DNA from: Cylicocyclus nassatus
Taxonomy: Eukaryota; Nematoda; Chromadorea; Rhabditida; Strongylidae
Reading direction: 5' to 3'
Length of the DNA stretch: 64,000 bases
NCBI GenBank assembly: GCA_958299035.1
Contig: CATQJL010000223.1
Span: forward strand, 1,606,359 to 1,670,358
The position numbers and the translations under genes are program-made. Under the pieces are notes generated by a model that was not told the origin of the DNA, did no database searches, and saw nothing but the letters and a program-made list of their open reading frames with translations. Below are positions 13,553 to 23,584 of this stretch, piece by piece. Within the stretch, counting starts at the first letter, position 1. Each line of letters begins with the position of its first letter.

Positions 13553-13785
13553 CAGGGCTCGGCACAGCTCGCACCGGGTCAAGTTGGATATTGCTTTGGT
13601 ACAAAAAGCAAAGGAGATATCGTTTTATGGTCGAAAAGACATAAAAATTGCGAAGTTTTTTTAAGTCGACGTTCGGTTTTTGAGGGTTTTTACGTTTAGG
13701 GTTTAGAGTCAAAGGGGGCATTGTACGAAACTTTCAAGACCAAAGAAGACTTCGTTTAGAATTCTCCAGCTCTTGCCGAACCCTG
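13553..13785. mobile_element. hAT-like MITE, copy B
   Basis: CAGGGCTCGGCACAGCTCGC at the left, TTGCCGAACCCTG at the right, 233 bp. It shares GGGTCAAG.TGGATAT and AAAGAAGACTTCGTT-type interior words with copy A. Flanking 8-mers (CTCCGATT / TTTCGACT) match at 5 of 8 positions, so the duplication is decayed. Confidence 0.8.
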
Positions 13786-14412
13786 TTTCGACTCATTCGC
13801 TTACTTATTTGTAAGTAATAAATTTACTAGCACTCATTCAATTTATCAATTTCTATTATCTCCAAAAAAGATCTATCGCATCCAACAGTCAACGAAATAT
13901 TTACTCCAATTTTCGTATGTCTGCGTGTCTCTTGAGTTCAAAATACTCCGATCCTTTGGATGAGTATAAACTTTCGAGCTATGATTATTGAACCGAAACT
14001 TTTTAACAAAAGAACCTTCGAAAGGTTATCTCGCGCACCTTAGTTATGATTGAGCGCGCAATCGAAGGCTAATACATCATTGGTCATCCCCATTTGTGTC
14101 ACTATGGATAATTTATGACCAGTAATTTTACGAGATTACTGGGACTTTCGTCGATAAGCAAAGTCTCCAACTGGAGACATGCACGAAACATTAGGCAAGC
14201 ATAACAATTTCTTATTTTCGAAAATTTCACAACAAGGAAAACCTCGAAGATTAGTTGAAAGTGAGAAAACTCTTGTTCAATGCATGAGTGACTATGCGTT
14301 AGAAAGTTTACATTTACATGTTTTTCAGTGAAGTAGAGTAGTAAACAGAAAATCAGATTGGCAAAGACAAAGTAATGACTTATGCATTCTATTTCCAAAT
14401 CGTTTCTATTCT
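13786..14412. other. No gene seen
   Basis: AT-rich. A 98-codon minus-strand ORF (14102-14398) has no recognisable domain and is probably chance. Confidence 0.5.
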
Positions 14413-14728
14413 CAAAGGCAGTGGATCAGCAGAGCGGACCCCTGTCAGGTTCTGGTAGTTTCAGGCAGTATACCCCCCAAGTACACAGTAGCCCCAATCC
14501 CATCCTCCAATTCATGCGCTAAGTCCTGTAAAGGAGCTTCAAAACTCCACCAGCCCCGCCCACTTCCATCGAGTGGGCGTTTTTGATGGAAGTTTGGTTT
14601 GAAGCTTCTTTTCAGGACTTAGCACATGATTTGGAGGGTGAGGTTGGGTCTAAGGTGTACTTGGGAGGCCTACAACCTAACAGCACCAAAATCTGACACG
14701 GGTTCATTCTGCCGAACCACTGCCTTTG
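14413..14728. mobile_element. 316-bp near-complete palindrome (MITE-like)
   Basis: Starts CAAAGGCAGTGG and ends CCACTGCCTTTG. The arms pair over nearly the whole length (for example CCCAAGTACAC, GCTAAGTCCTG and GCTTCAAA in both). The centre is CCACTTCCATCGAGTGGGCG. No ORF, no clear target duplication. Confidence 0.8.
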
Positions 14729-15488
14729 AATAGGGATCTGCTTTCTCATAAATCAATGTGCTTGACCATTTAATCAATTGCCAACTTAACCACTGTCGTT
14801 TAACAAAATTGAAATGAATTCCTTGATTTTTACCACTTTAATCGCTATCTGGTTCAACAAAATATACAAAATCTTCTGTCATTTCTCCCCATTCTTTTCT
14901 TTCCTGACCCTCTTTCACTCCGCTTCCCCTTCTCTCCTTTCGCTGCTTTTATCATTGAAACGGCAAACTTCATTCCACTACTTCTATTGGTTCGCTTCCA
15001 CATAAAAAATCAAAGAATTTATCATTTCGAATTTGTTTTTCAAAATATTAGAAAAATCAATATTCATTTACTTATGATAAAGGAAAGATTCTACAGCGAG
15101 CACTTATAAAAAGTGAATAAATGGCCTTGATTTTCAATTTTGAAGTTTTCGAAAATTTACGAATAGAAATTTTACTCCTTCTGTCAGCAATTAGTTTTCA
15201 AAATTTCTAAATACTGGCTTTTGGAACGAAGTAAAGTACTGAATTCATGCAAAACTAATGTCCGTAGCTCACAGTTTATAAAGCCAAGATTAATTTTTCT
15301 CGAGAACCACAGCCGTATAGGATGTACTTTCACAGTCATGCTTCCAAAGGCTTGTAGTATATGATATCTAAGCTGGACAATTTGCATTGCTAAAGGCGGA
15401 TTGAGTTTGCCTTTTTTCGTTTATCGTTTTTTTCTGAGATTTTAACAGCGAGAAGATGCAGCAAGAACATAATTGGATGTTACTATTA
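14729..15488. other. No gene seen
   Basis: AT-rich with a pyrimidine-rich patch at 14,885-14,960. Short ORFs only. Confidence 0.5.
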
Positions 15489-15985
15489 GGGTGTCCCATA
15501 ATTATTTATCGTTTTTACCTTAAACATCAGCATTTCTCGAGAATTGAGGCACCTTCGAAATTTTCAAATAAACGATCGTACTTCTGTGTGTATGAGCTAT
15601 ATGATCACGTGTGTGAGAGGAGCTCAGGGCTTCTAGAGGCGGAGTTTGCCATTTCACCTCATTCATTTTTTCTTTATTTCTAGCCATGGAAAAAATTTGA
15701 AAACTAAGTAATCGAATGTGCGATTTGTCAATCATATGCCAGAATAAATTTGGAAATTTTAGATACTTTGGGGCGGAGATACGATTTTCAGAAAAGTTCG
15801 TTTTTTGACTACTACCATATTTCAGCTCAAGGCTTTACGTGGATTATGATTTATGCAAACTCTTAATAGCCATCTTGTAAAGCTTGCTTTGCCCTATCGA
15901 ATGGTTACTTAAGCCGCATTAGATAAAGGATAGATACAAGAAGACGACCGTCGAAGTAAAAACGGTAAATAATTATGGGACAACC
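15489..15985. mobile_element. Second mariner-like MITE
   Basis: Left end GGGTGTCCCATAATTATTTA, right end is its complement with few changes; flanked by TA on both sides. The arms also share CGTTTTTAC. The interior holds GCTTGCTTTGCCCTATCGAA, a word also found in the intron-25 palindrome and at about 16,130-16,160. Confidence 0.8.
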
Positions 15986-15994
15986 TAATATATA

Positions 15995-16165
15995 TCTGCT
16001 ACATAGTGAACAACTGGGAAACTCGTAGATTTTGGGCAAAGATCCGATTTTTAGCGGTCAAATCTCACAGTTCGGCATGAAATTGTATGTGGATCAAAAG
16101 TTTAGGTAGATTTTTGGTAGTCATTTTGTAGAGCTCGCTTCATTCTATCGAATGGCACCCTATAA
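15995..16165. repeat. Fragment related to the intron-25 palindrome
   Basis: Ends with TTTTGTAGAGCTCGCTTC then ATTCTATCGAATGG, matching TTGTAGAACTTGCTTTGC then TCTATCGAATGG at about 44,581-44,610. No inverted partner nearby. Confidence 0.5.
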
Positions 16166-18229
16166 GTATTTTTCTATATTCATGCCTTGGTAGCATAGCC
16201 TACAGACACTTTTTCAGCATCAACCTAATAAGGATGAAAAGACAGTCAATGCCTAGTCTCTATGTGAAACATGGCTCCACTTCCCTGCTCTTTCGGAAAC
16301 TTCGGACCCCCATCTCCATGCATGCCCCACCCAAATGACAATCGCGCACGTGCCACTCAATCTGGCAGCTGTCTAATTCACGAATATTCATCCTCAAAAC
16401 TATGTGTGTAGGGTGGCATTGACGCGGTATGGTACGAGCGGACGGAATGCATCTCGTTACCGAACCTTCCGAGCGCATGGAGGTGTGGAGGAGGAGGTAG
16501 TTGCGCGAGAGGGGGGGGGGGGGTGGAGGGGACACGTAGCCGCGACCTAAGAACGGCTGCGGAGGTTCGCGGCGAGGAGGAGCCGAATGCTAGCGCTAGT
16601 GCTAGCGCTCGAGCATTGCTGGCGGTCAGCCATTTCATTTCATTTCTCATGTCTTGACCTTGAGTATCCGTAGTGAGTGCGGGTGTGTGTGCGGGGCGAT
16701 TGTGGGACGTCGGCTCCGCCCACTCTTCCCAGAAATCCCCCTTGCAAAGTTTTCTTCTGCTCACGGATGAAACTCCCTGCGTACTGGTGGCGAAGTGCCC
16801 TTGGTCTCAGCTCTAATTATTTTACTAGAATCCTCACCTCCACGCACAACCCAGTGGTTCCACCTTATCGCCCATGCCATTACCAATGCACCGTAGTCCA
16901 CACCTCTCACAAGTCCTTTGCCTCATCTTGCCTTCACTCTTAACGCCTTTCCGCTCAGTTACACAGATTATAGGGCATTTCTGCGCTACCAGGAAAAACT
17001 CTCTTGCTTATCCCTTAAGTTCGGCAAATTTACTTGATTTTTTCTGAATTTCATGTACGGCTCTGCAGTTTCTCATTTTGAAGAACAAAACATCAAATTC
17101 CTCAGAGTTTCGCGAAAATTCCTCCCTAACCAAAATCTTAGCTAACCGTGATTGCTATCTGCTGTTCTTCCTATCTCGCCGTCAAAGGTCAAGGCGATTT
17201 CTCTGCCTTATTGAGGATTTCCAATAGTTTCAGATCTTCCTACTTGTTGCGCGTACATTTATGGTTTTACGAAAATATAGAAGGTTCTAAAAGTTGATTT
17301 TTTATCTCAATTCTTTCTTGTTCAAATACCGTTATTCAAGAAAGATTTACCTTAAGAAAAGAAGCTCAGATTAACAGAACCTCTCTGAACCAATACTAGG
17401 GTCAGATAGTGAAGGGATGGCACCATGTAACTATAGCAGATTTCTTTAACTGACTACTTCAAAATCCTAAACGAAAACTTTTTAAAAAAGTAGTAGCATT
17501 AGTTCTCGTTTCAATCGAAGTAATCGGCTATGCCACAGTAATGCTACAATAATCAAAGAAGACTTCGGCGAAATACAAAAAACGTAGGTGAACAATCATA
17601 CCATTGAGGAGTAAGCAGTTACTGATGCAGTGACAATTTTAATCATTAGAATTTGCACCACAACTATGATTGCTCCCAAATGTACTATGATCAAATCGTA
17701 CCAATTATATTTGACCATCTTTGATTACCATCTTTGAGCATATCCCTAAAAGAGCTTTCTAACCTACAAAGGGAGAGACAAGTCTCTACAAAATATCCTA
17801 AAATCCAATTTTGGGCACTCTATTTCGCCCAACTGATACGAACAAAGATTACCAAGGGCACTTTATGTGTTCTTTCGCGCATTAGCCACTTCGTCTGCGG
17901 CAGGGGCACAGAGAGGAGAATTGTAGCAAGTTAGGTTGTTAGGCACGGCTAATTGCTCTTTCCCACACCGGCGATGTCGTCTTCGTCGTCGGCGCAGTTT
18001 GTGACAGATTTTTGTCATAGACACAGCCATCGTCGGTCTGTGCGAATAGCCGCTTAGGCTCGACGATGACACCTATTCGAAATGTTGCACTTTGGCACAT
18101 CCCGCGCTCCTGCCCTGGCCGTCGTTTATGTGTAGAGGCAATGGCTCGAGCAGTTTTCTGACTTGTAAAGGTCATTCTTGAACATGGGAAAGAAAAACAG
18201 CCGCTCATGTGAATCTCATTTTTTGGTAG
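16166..18229. other. Gene-free stretch with two GC-rich patches
   Basis: Patch 1 at about 16,260-16,780 includes G13 (16511-16523) and a self-complementary GCTAGCGCTAGTGCTAGCGC. Patch 2 at about 17,870-18,200 is GC-richer than its surroundings. Overlapping minus-strand ORFs of 69-128 codons lie in both, with no recognisable domain. They could be promoter-like islands or unannotated exons; nothing decides. Confidence 0.4.
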
Positions 18230-18231
18230 GT

Positions 18232-18848
18232 CTTAAGGCGATCGAAAACCAGATAAGCCATAATTAAGCCGCGGTTTGAATAATCCCGCAAACTTTAAAA
18301 AGTATGCCCCACGCTTATGCGAACGAAGAATAAGGGAAGCACGTTCAGTTAATGGCCTTTTCATCTGGGATGTATACGAACTGAAGAGTATAAAACGCTG
18401 ATTCCAAATCTGCTTTCTTATAAGCGGAACGTTTGTGAACGATTTTATGAGCACTTGACCAAAAATTGAATGCGGACTTTGGATAAAATGAGTTGCTGAA
18501 ATCTTGCCAGCCCTATAAAGCAAGCAAGTGTGATATATCTTATCTCAGAGTACTTATTGAATAAAGTGCTGTGATAATCAACACTGTTCTGCTAAAGTTC
18601 TAGAAAAAAATAATACGGCTATTTTTGTCCTACTCACATTCATTTGCTTCAATAAACGCCATAACTCCTCGTCCATAAACGTTCCGCAGATTAGGAAGGC
18701 AGATTGGAATCCCCCTCCAGTATGGCATACATCACATGTGAAAGGGCAACTTCGACTAAACTAATTCTCTTGTAAGGCGATTAAAAACAGATAGGGCATA
18801 ATTAAGCCGCGATGCAAATAATCCGCAAACTTTCAAAAAAAAATATAC
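18232..18848. repeat. 70-bp direct repeats flanking F1 copy 5
   Basis: A segment at about 18236-18308 (AAGGCGATCGAAAACCAGAT, then CATAATTAAGCCGCG, then AATAATCCCGCAAACTTT) recurs with changes at about 18774-18846, on either side of the F1 element. This looks like a tandem duplication with F1 in the middle. Confidence 0.75.
18330..18773. mobile_element. F1 foldback element, copy 5
   Basis: Left ATAAGGGAAGCACG then AATGGCC and GCTGATTCCAAATCTGC; right GGAAGGCAGATTGGAATCC and CAACTTCGAC, ending TTCTCTTGT. Interior shared with copy 4. Confidence 0.78.
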
Positions 18849-21800
18849 CGCAAGTCAAACGATATACGAAAATCATCGAGAACAATGAAAGTTCACGTCA
18901 AGTAATCTAAGGCTCGATAAAAAGAACAATTTTTAAAAGATTCTAGTTTCAAAATAACTCATGATGTTCGAGTTATCAAAAAAAACATAAGGATCTGGCT
19001 CAAACAATATTGTGAAAGGATAAAGAAGTGAAAGTAAAACTTTATTGAATGTAGAGTGAGAAGCTCGATAAACTATTTTCCAAAACCTTCCCGTTCGAGC
19101 AAAATTCGATTATAATGGAAATCTCGACACGATCCAGGAGATTAACTTTCACCTTTTCGGATCACAAGTCGAAAGCGCGTAGGATGGACTGGCAAAGGGG
19201 AGGGAGGGGGGGGGGGGGAGAGACAGAAGCAGGAGAAATTTCAAGTTATAGATTTCATAAAGCCACCTATGGATTTTTTTATATCAAAACAGAAGTAGGA
19301 ACACTGTTCATTTCACACATGTTGGTCCCTCTCTTCATCTATTTCTTCTACTTCTCAAACTACCCTTCCCCGCCTATTATACAGCTTTCTAGAATAGCGG
19401 CTTCATTCCAATCTACTATTTTTTGAAGAATAGTTCCTATAAAAGTAAGCAATAGCATTTTCTGAATTTACAGTTGTGAGCTTTGGGAGTTACAGTACAC
19501 CTTCTTCGAAAAGGACGAGCTAACTTCGTCTTGATCTTTTGATTTGGCAGTTGAATATTACTCATGTAACACGAAGAAGCTTTCCGGATACTAAACGAAG
19601 TATTTCCGAAACGGATTCTTCGCTTCTCTCTTCTGCTCTTCTCAATTTATTTCACTCCAAGAGAATTTTTGCATCAGTCATGTTCAAAGCCCCTCGAAAT
19701 CCATACGCTTTGCTCGAACACGTAGAGTGCACGCGCATATCCTAGACGATCCTTTTCAAAATGCTAAGTGTGGTGTTCTGAGTTCCCACATAACTATAAG
19801 AGTGCACGGTAATCAGCAGGTGTCCCGTTAGTGGTCAACCACGCAGAACACTCGGTGCTACCAACAAATGCATACATTTGCTAGGGGATGTGCCCTTGAA
19901 CTTGTCCGACGTTTGACAACAACGACGACGACGACGACCCTAGGAGACGTCTCTCTGATAGCACGAAGAAGGCACTAATACTATCCCCATGTGTGTACTC
20001 TTTTGTCATGTTCTTTTGCCCTTTTCGGGCGAAAACGTGCATAGGGAAATTGCTCAAGAATATTCAGTTCCCATGACCTCATTCTCCAACTCTTCCAACC
20101 TTGTACTGGCTGGGAGCTGTATTCAGTAAAGTACACCCGTGTCTAGATTTTTTTTGTTCCTAACGAGACCTCTGGTCAGTGGGGATGATCAGTCTTAAGT
20201 TGTAATTGTGCTAATGACTGTGTCAGGGACGATTTTTCTATTTCTTTTGCAACTTCCATGACGGAGTACATTCGAAGGACAAGGTAAGAATCAGATCAAA
20301 TTCTTGACGAGTTTGAGGCGCTAAGATGTACGATGGGAATGTCTGGCAAAAACGAACACATTCTCGTATCTTCACATTTATCTATGTTTGGCTTCTCAGT
20401 ATAAATATTGCTGATCCTTAGATTATTTAGCCACACAATAGCATTGTTGAAAAAAAAAGGAAAGTGCTAGTTTTTTGGCTAAAGATTTTTTCAAACTTCT
20501 AAGGGCAACTTGCCATCAATCTACCACTATGCAAATAACAAAGCTTACATTGAGGTGTAAGCGAAATGTTTTGATCTATGTATTTGGGAAGTACATTTTC
20601 TCTTCCCCACCCCATCTTCTACTGCTTACAGGACGAAAATTTTGTATTAATGGGAGAAATAAATGCACTATAATTATCCCAAACACTGAATATGTCTTTT
20701 GTTATACGGCAACAATCCTACCAGGTCTTCTTCTCTCTTCCCCCTGTATAGTGAATTGTTCTCACTGGAAAATACCTTCTTTAAGCATTTTGCAATTTTT
20801 TGCCAAATTTGTATTCTCTTGACATTACTTTTTTTATTGATTTTGATTACTTTCTTGACGCTGCAGTCCCTGCTAGTATAGACTAAAGGACGATTTTTTC
20901 AAATGAAAAATTCCGTCGAAGTAAGAATCAAAAAAATTGTACAACCCATAGGTGTACAAAAAATCAGCCTTTCTAATATTATGATGTACAGGCGAAGATG
21001 TAAAGAAATTTTTTTGCCTACATCTTACGTCATTTCGCCTTTCCTCTCATCGTTCCCTTTCCCCTTACTTTCTTCTTCTTTTTCCTCTTCTTTTATTCTC
21101 TCTTCTCATTCTTTCACATAGTCAGTTTATCAGAAACTTTATTTTTTCGATCCTTTCATTAAAAGTATGACATCTGAATTTCTGCAGACATGGAGACTAT
21201 CGAAAAAGCGGAAAGGGGAGGAGAGATGAGCAATGGAGTAATTGACACCAAAATCTTCTTCATCGCGGGAAGGGGAGGGTTGTGTGTTTGAACTTTTTTA
21301 TCGCCTTGTTCCAGCATACATGAGATGACCATCACAAAACGCACACTTACCAGTTTCGCCTCCTCTTTTCGATATTTGTAACACCTTCTTTGTGTGAATA
21401 CCGAGCAATGACCGTCCTTTTGCACTCGGCAACAATTTTCAGAAAATTTCAGATTACGCCCATCGATCGTCCAGCGTCTCGAGAAACGAGAGTAACTCGT
21501 TCAAGGTTTACATTAATAAGTAATTAAATACACGAGATTTTCGTGTGTGTGGGGGAAGAGATTTCGAATTTGACCGCTTTGTCAAGTGATGCGAAATTCT
21601 TTTGCTATTTTCTAGGGTTTTATAGGATCAATACCAGGATTCGCGCATCTACAGTTCTATGGCAATACAAATCAGAGATATCTCAAAATTATGACGTCAT
21701 GTTCAGCTGCGATTTTCAATTCCAGTAATCCTAAAATTCACAGTCATTTGCTTCAATTTTGTTGACCAGCTTTGTACATTTGGGTCTGGAAAAGAATTCC

Positions 21801-22205
21801 AGCCTGGGAAAGAGTTAAATGTCTACGCGACTGAGGTTTTTGGGCAGGAGTTATAAGGGGGGGGGGGGGTAAATAGAAGAGAAAATCACATAAAATTTTT
21901 GTTAAGGGTTTACAAGACGATTTAGGTTAATGGTTGGATTCCTATGTCGTAGTTGCCTTTTTTCTCAAAGAGTTTACCTTTTTTGGTGATTATCGTTCGC
22001 TTTGAGATCGCTTTTACCTGTCTCCTCCTACTCTCCTTCGCCCACCATAGGGCATTCAAAAAATCGTGACGATGGAGCGACCGCGCGCAACGCTTGTGCA
22101 GACAATTGACAGTTGCATTTTCTTGGTGTTCATCTCTATTTGGATGGTTTTTCTGCTTATATATGATAGTACTTAGAAAGTAAATGACTAAAAGCTGATG
22201 AGCTA
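18849..22205. other. Gene-free AT-rich stretch
   Basis: About 3.4 kb. Contains G13 tracts (19206-19218 and 21857-21869), a short GAC run near 19,921-19,940 and a long pyrimidine tract at about 21,030-21,118. ORFs are short and unrecognised. Confidence 0.55.
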
Positions 22206-22649
22206 ACTAGGGAATGGTCAAAAATCGAAGTGGCAAATCCAAACAAGCTCCATAGCATTAAATGCAGCATACAACGCTGACTTCAAATCTGTATTCCGTA
22301 TCTGCTTAGTTCCTTTGTGGACGAAGTTATGAGCCGATAAAGGTCACTATCTTGCTAAGAAATCATGCATATAAAGTGCAAATTTGGCAGTACAAAGCCA
22401 TGTTTGGCTTAGTGCTGGGCTAAAACATGCAGCTAGGTTACTTTACACTTCTAAAGCCTAGAGGTGAGCTGGAATTGCATTAATGCGCTCAATTTTGCAA
22501 TGTACGATTTTTTCGCAATAAAATGCCCATAGCGTCCACAAAAGCGTCAAGCACTTATGAATACAGCTTCGAAATCAGGCTCGAATACTGCATCGTATGG
22601 TAAGCAGCTTGCTTGGATTGACCACTTCGACTTCTGACCATTTCCTTGT
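22206..22649. mobile_element. F1 foldback element, copy 6
   Basis: Left ACTAGGGAATGG then ATCGAAGTGGC and CGCTGACTTCAAATCTG; right ACAGCTTCGAAATCAGGC and GACCACTTCGAC, ending TTTCCTTGT. 444 bp. Confidence 0.75.
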
Positions 22650-23392
22650 AAGCGCTTCCGCTTTTTGTATGAGTGTCTTATTCTCCTGTGAGCCAAAGAC
22701 CGCAGTCAAACGTCGTCACAATTTTGAGAATGACGTATATACGATATATATATATATATGTATATATACACACGTACGACCTATCTCCTCCCCCTTTCCT
22801 TCTCTCCCCCCCCACCCCCCACCCAGTAAACCTTGTATTTCACATCATCTTCGCGCCCTTGTCCCAGCACCTCAGCAACATCTTCATCTCTCTCTCCAAT
22901 TTCAATCTGTAGTGGCCATTCATGCTCATCCGCCACACCATTAGTCCAGAGTTTTTCCCCGCTACCCATCCATAGCTGCTAATTCTCATCTCCAAAAGTA
23001 CCGCCGTGGTACAAGGGGGCAGTTCGAGTCTCTGTCGGGGTCGGGTAGGTCGTCGTCGTCGCTCTTGAACTCGATGTATATGTACGTGTTGTGTGTGCCT
23101 GTTTTCAATGTCATCCCGCACATTACCTTAGCCTAGTGGTCGACGGGGATGAGTCCAGTACGGGGGGTGGTGATAACAGCATCTTTACAACGTAACTGGG
23201 TCATCAGTGTGCTAGTTCGAATCGCGAGACTCAGGTAAAGGTCGTTTCAATTTGAAAAGTGTGATGTTCATCAATTCGTTTTCGTAAACCATGCGTCACG
23301 GATATGTCTATTACTCATTTGTTTGCACGTCTTACCAGTTATGCCGCACTGCTGTAGCACTCTTGGCCCACTGCACCCAAACAATTTAGCCC
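22650..23392. other. Upstream region of the giant gene
   Basis: Holds a (TA)n microsatellite at about 22,742-22,768 and a C8-A-C6 tract (22806-22820). Two tRNA-promoter-like words also lie here: A-box-like TTAGCCTAGTGGTCGACG at 23128-23145 and B-box-like GTTCGAATC at 23215-23223. Any promoter of the downstream gene should lie here; no TATA element is claimed. Confidence 0.4.
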
Positions 23393-23402
23393 CGCTTTAC
23401 AG
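23393..23402 (+). promoter_or_regulatory. Candidate trans-splice (SL) or 5'UTR splice acceptor
   Basis: A pyrimidine-rich CTTTACAG lies 12 bases before the predicted start ATG, whose context (A at -3, G at +4) is favourable. In nematodes this spacing is typical of spliced-leader addition. It could instead be a cis acceptor for an upstream non-coding exon. An upstream ATG at 23341 opens a short out-of-frame ORF; a leader added here would remove it. Confidence 0.4.
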
Positions 23403-23414
23403 AGAGGGCTGAAA

Positions 23415-23584
23415 ATGGTCCCGAGTCGGACGACGGGCTGGCTGGGCCCGGCGTTGGCTCTATGCCTGACGATGAGCACAGGCGTCGAGACCATATCCAA
23501 GAATTTCGTCAACAGTTCCATGCCCGAAATGAGGCCTACATTCGTTGTCAACTTCGACATGGCCACTGTTATTTGTCAACACAG
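23415..23584 (+). CDS. Exon 1: start codon and signal peptide
   Basis: Encodes residues 1-56. A basic start (R5) is followed by a hydrophobic run around WLGPALALCL, then Thr/Ser-rich sequence and a first Cys near the end (VICQH). It ends with donor AG|gtttgt in phase 2, which matches exactly the one leading base of exon 2 and creates an Arg codon. This start was chosen because it supplies a signal peptide, has an acceptor-like site just upstream and joins in frame. An antisense ORF over the same bases is treated as a shadow. Confidence 0.6.

Noticed and set aside
18233..18523. Minus-strand ORFs with related peptides at 7704-7949 and 18233-18523
   Set aside because: They lie inside F1 copies 4 and 5, and their similarity follows from the repeat itself; no known domain.
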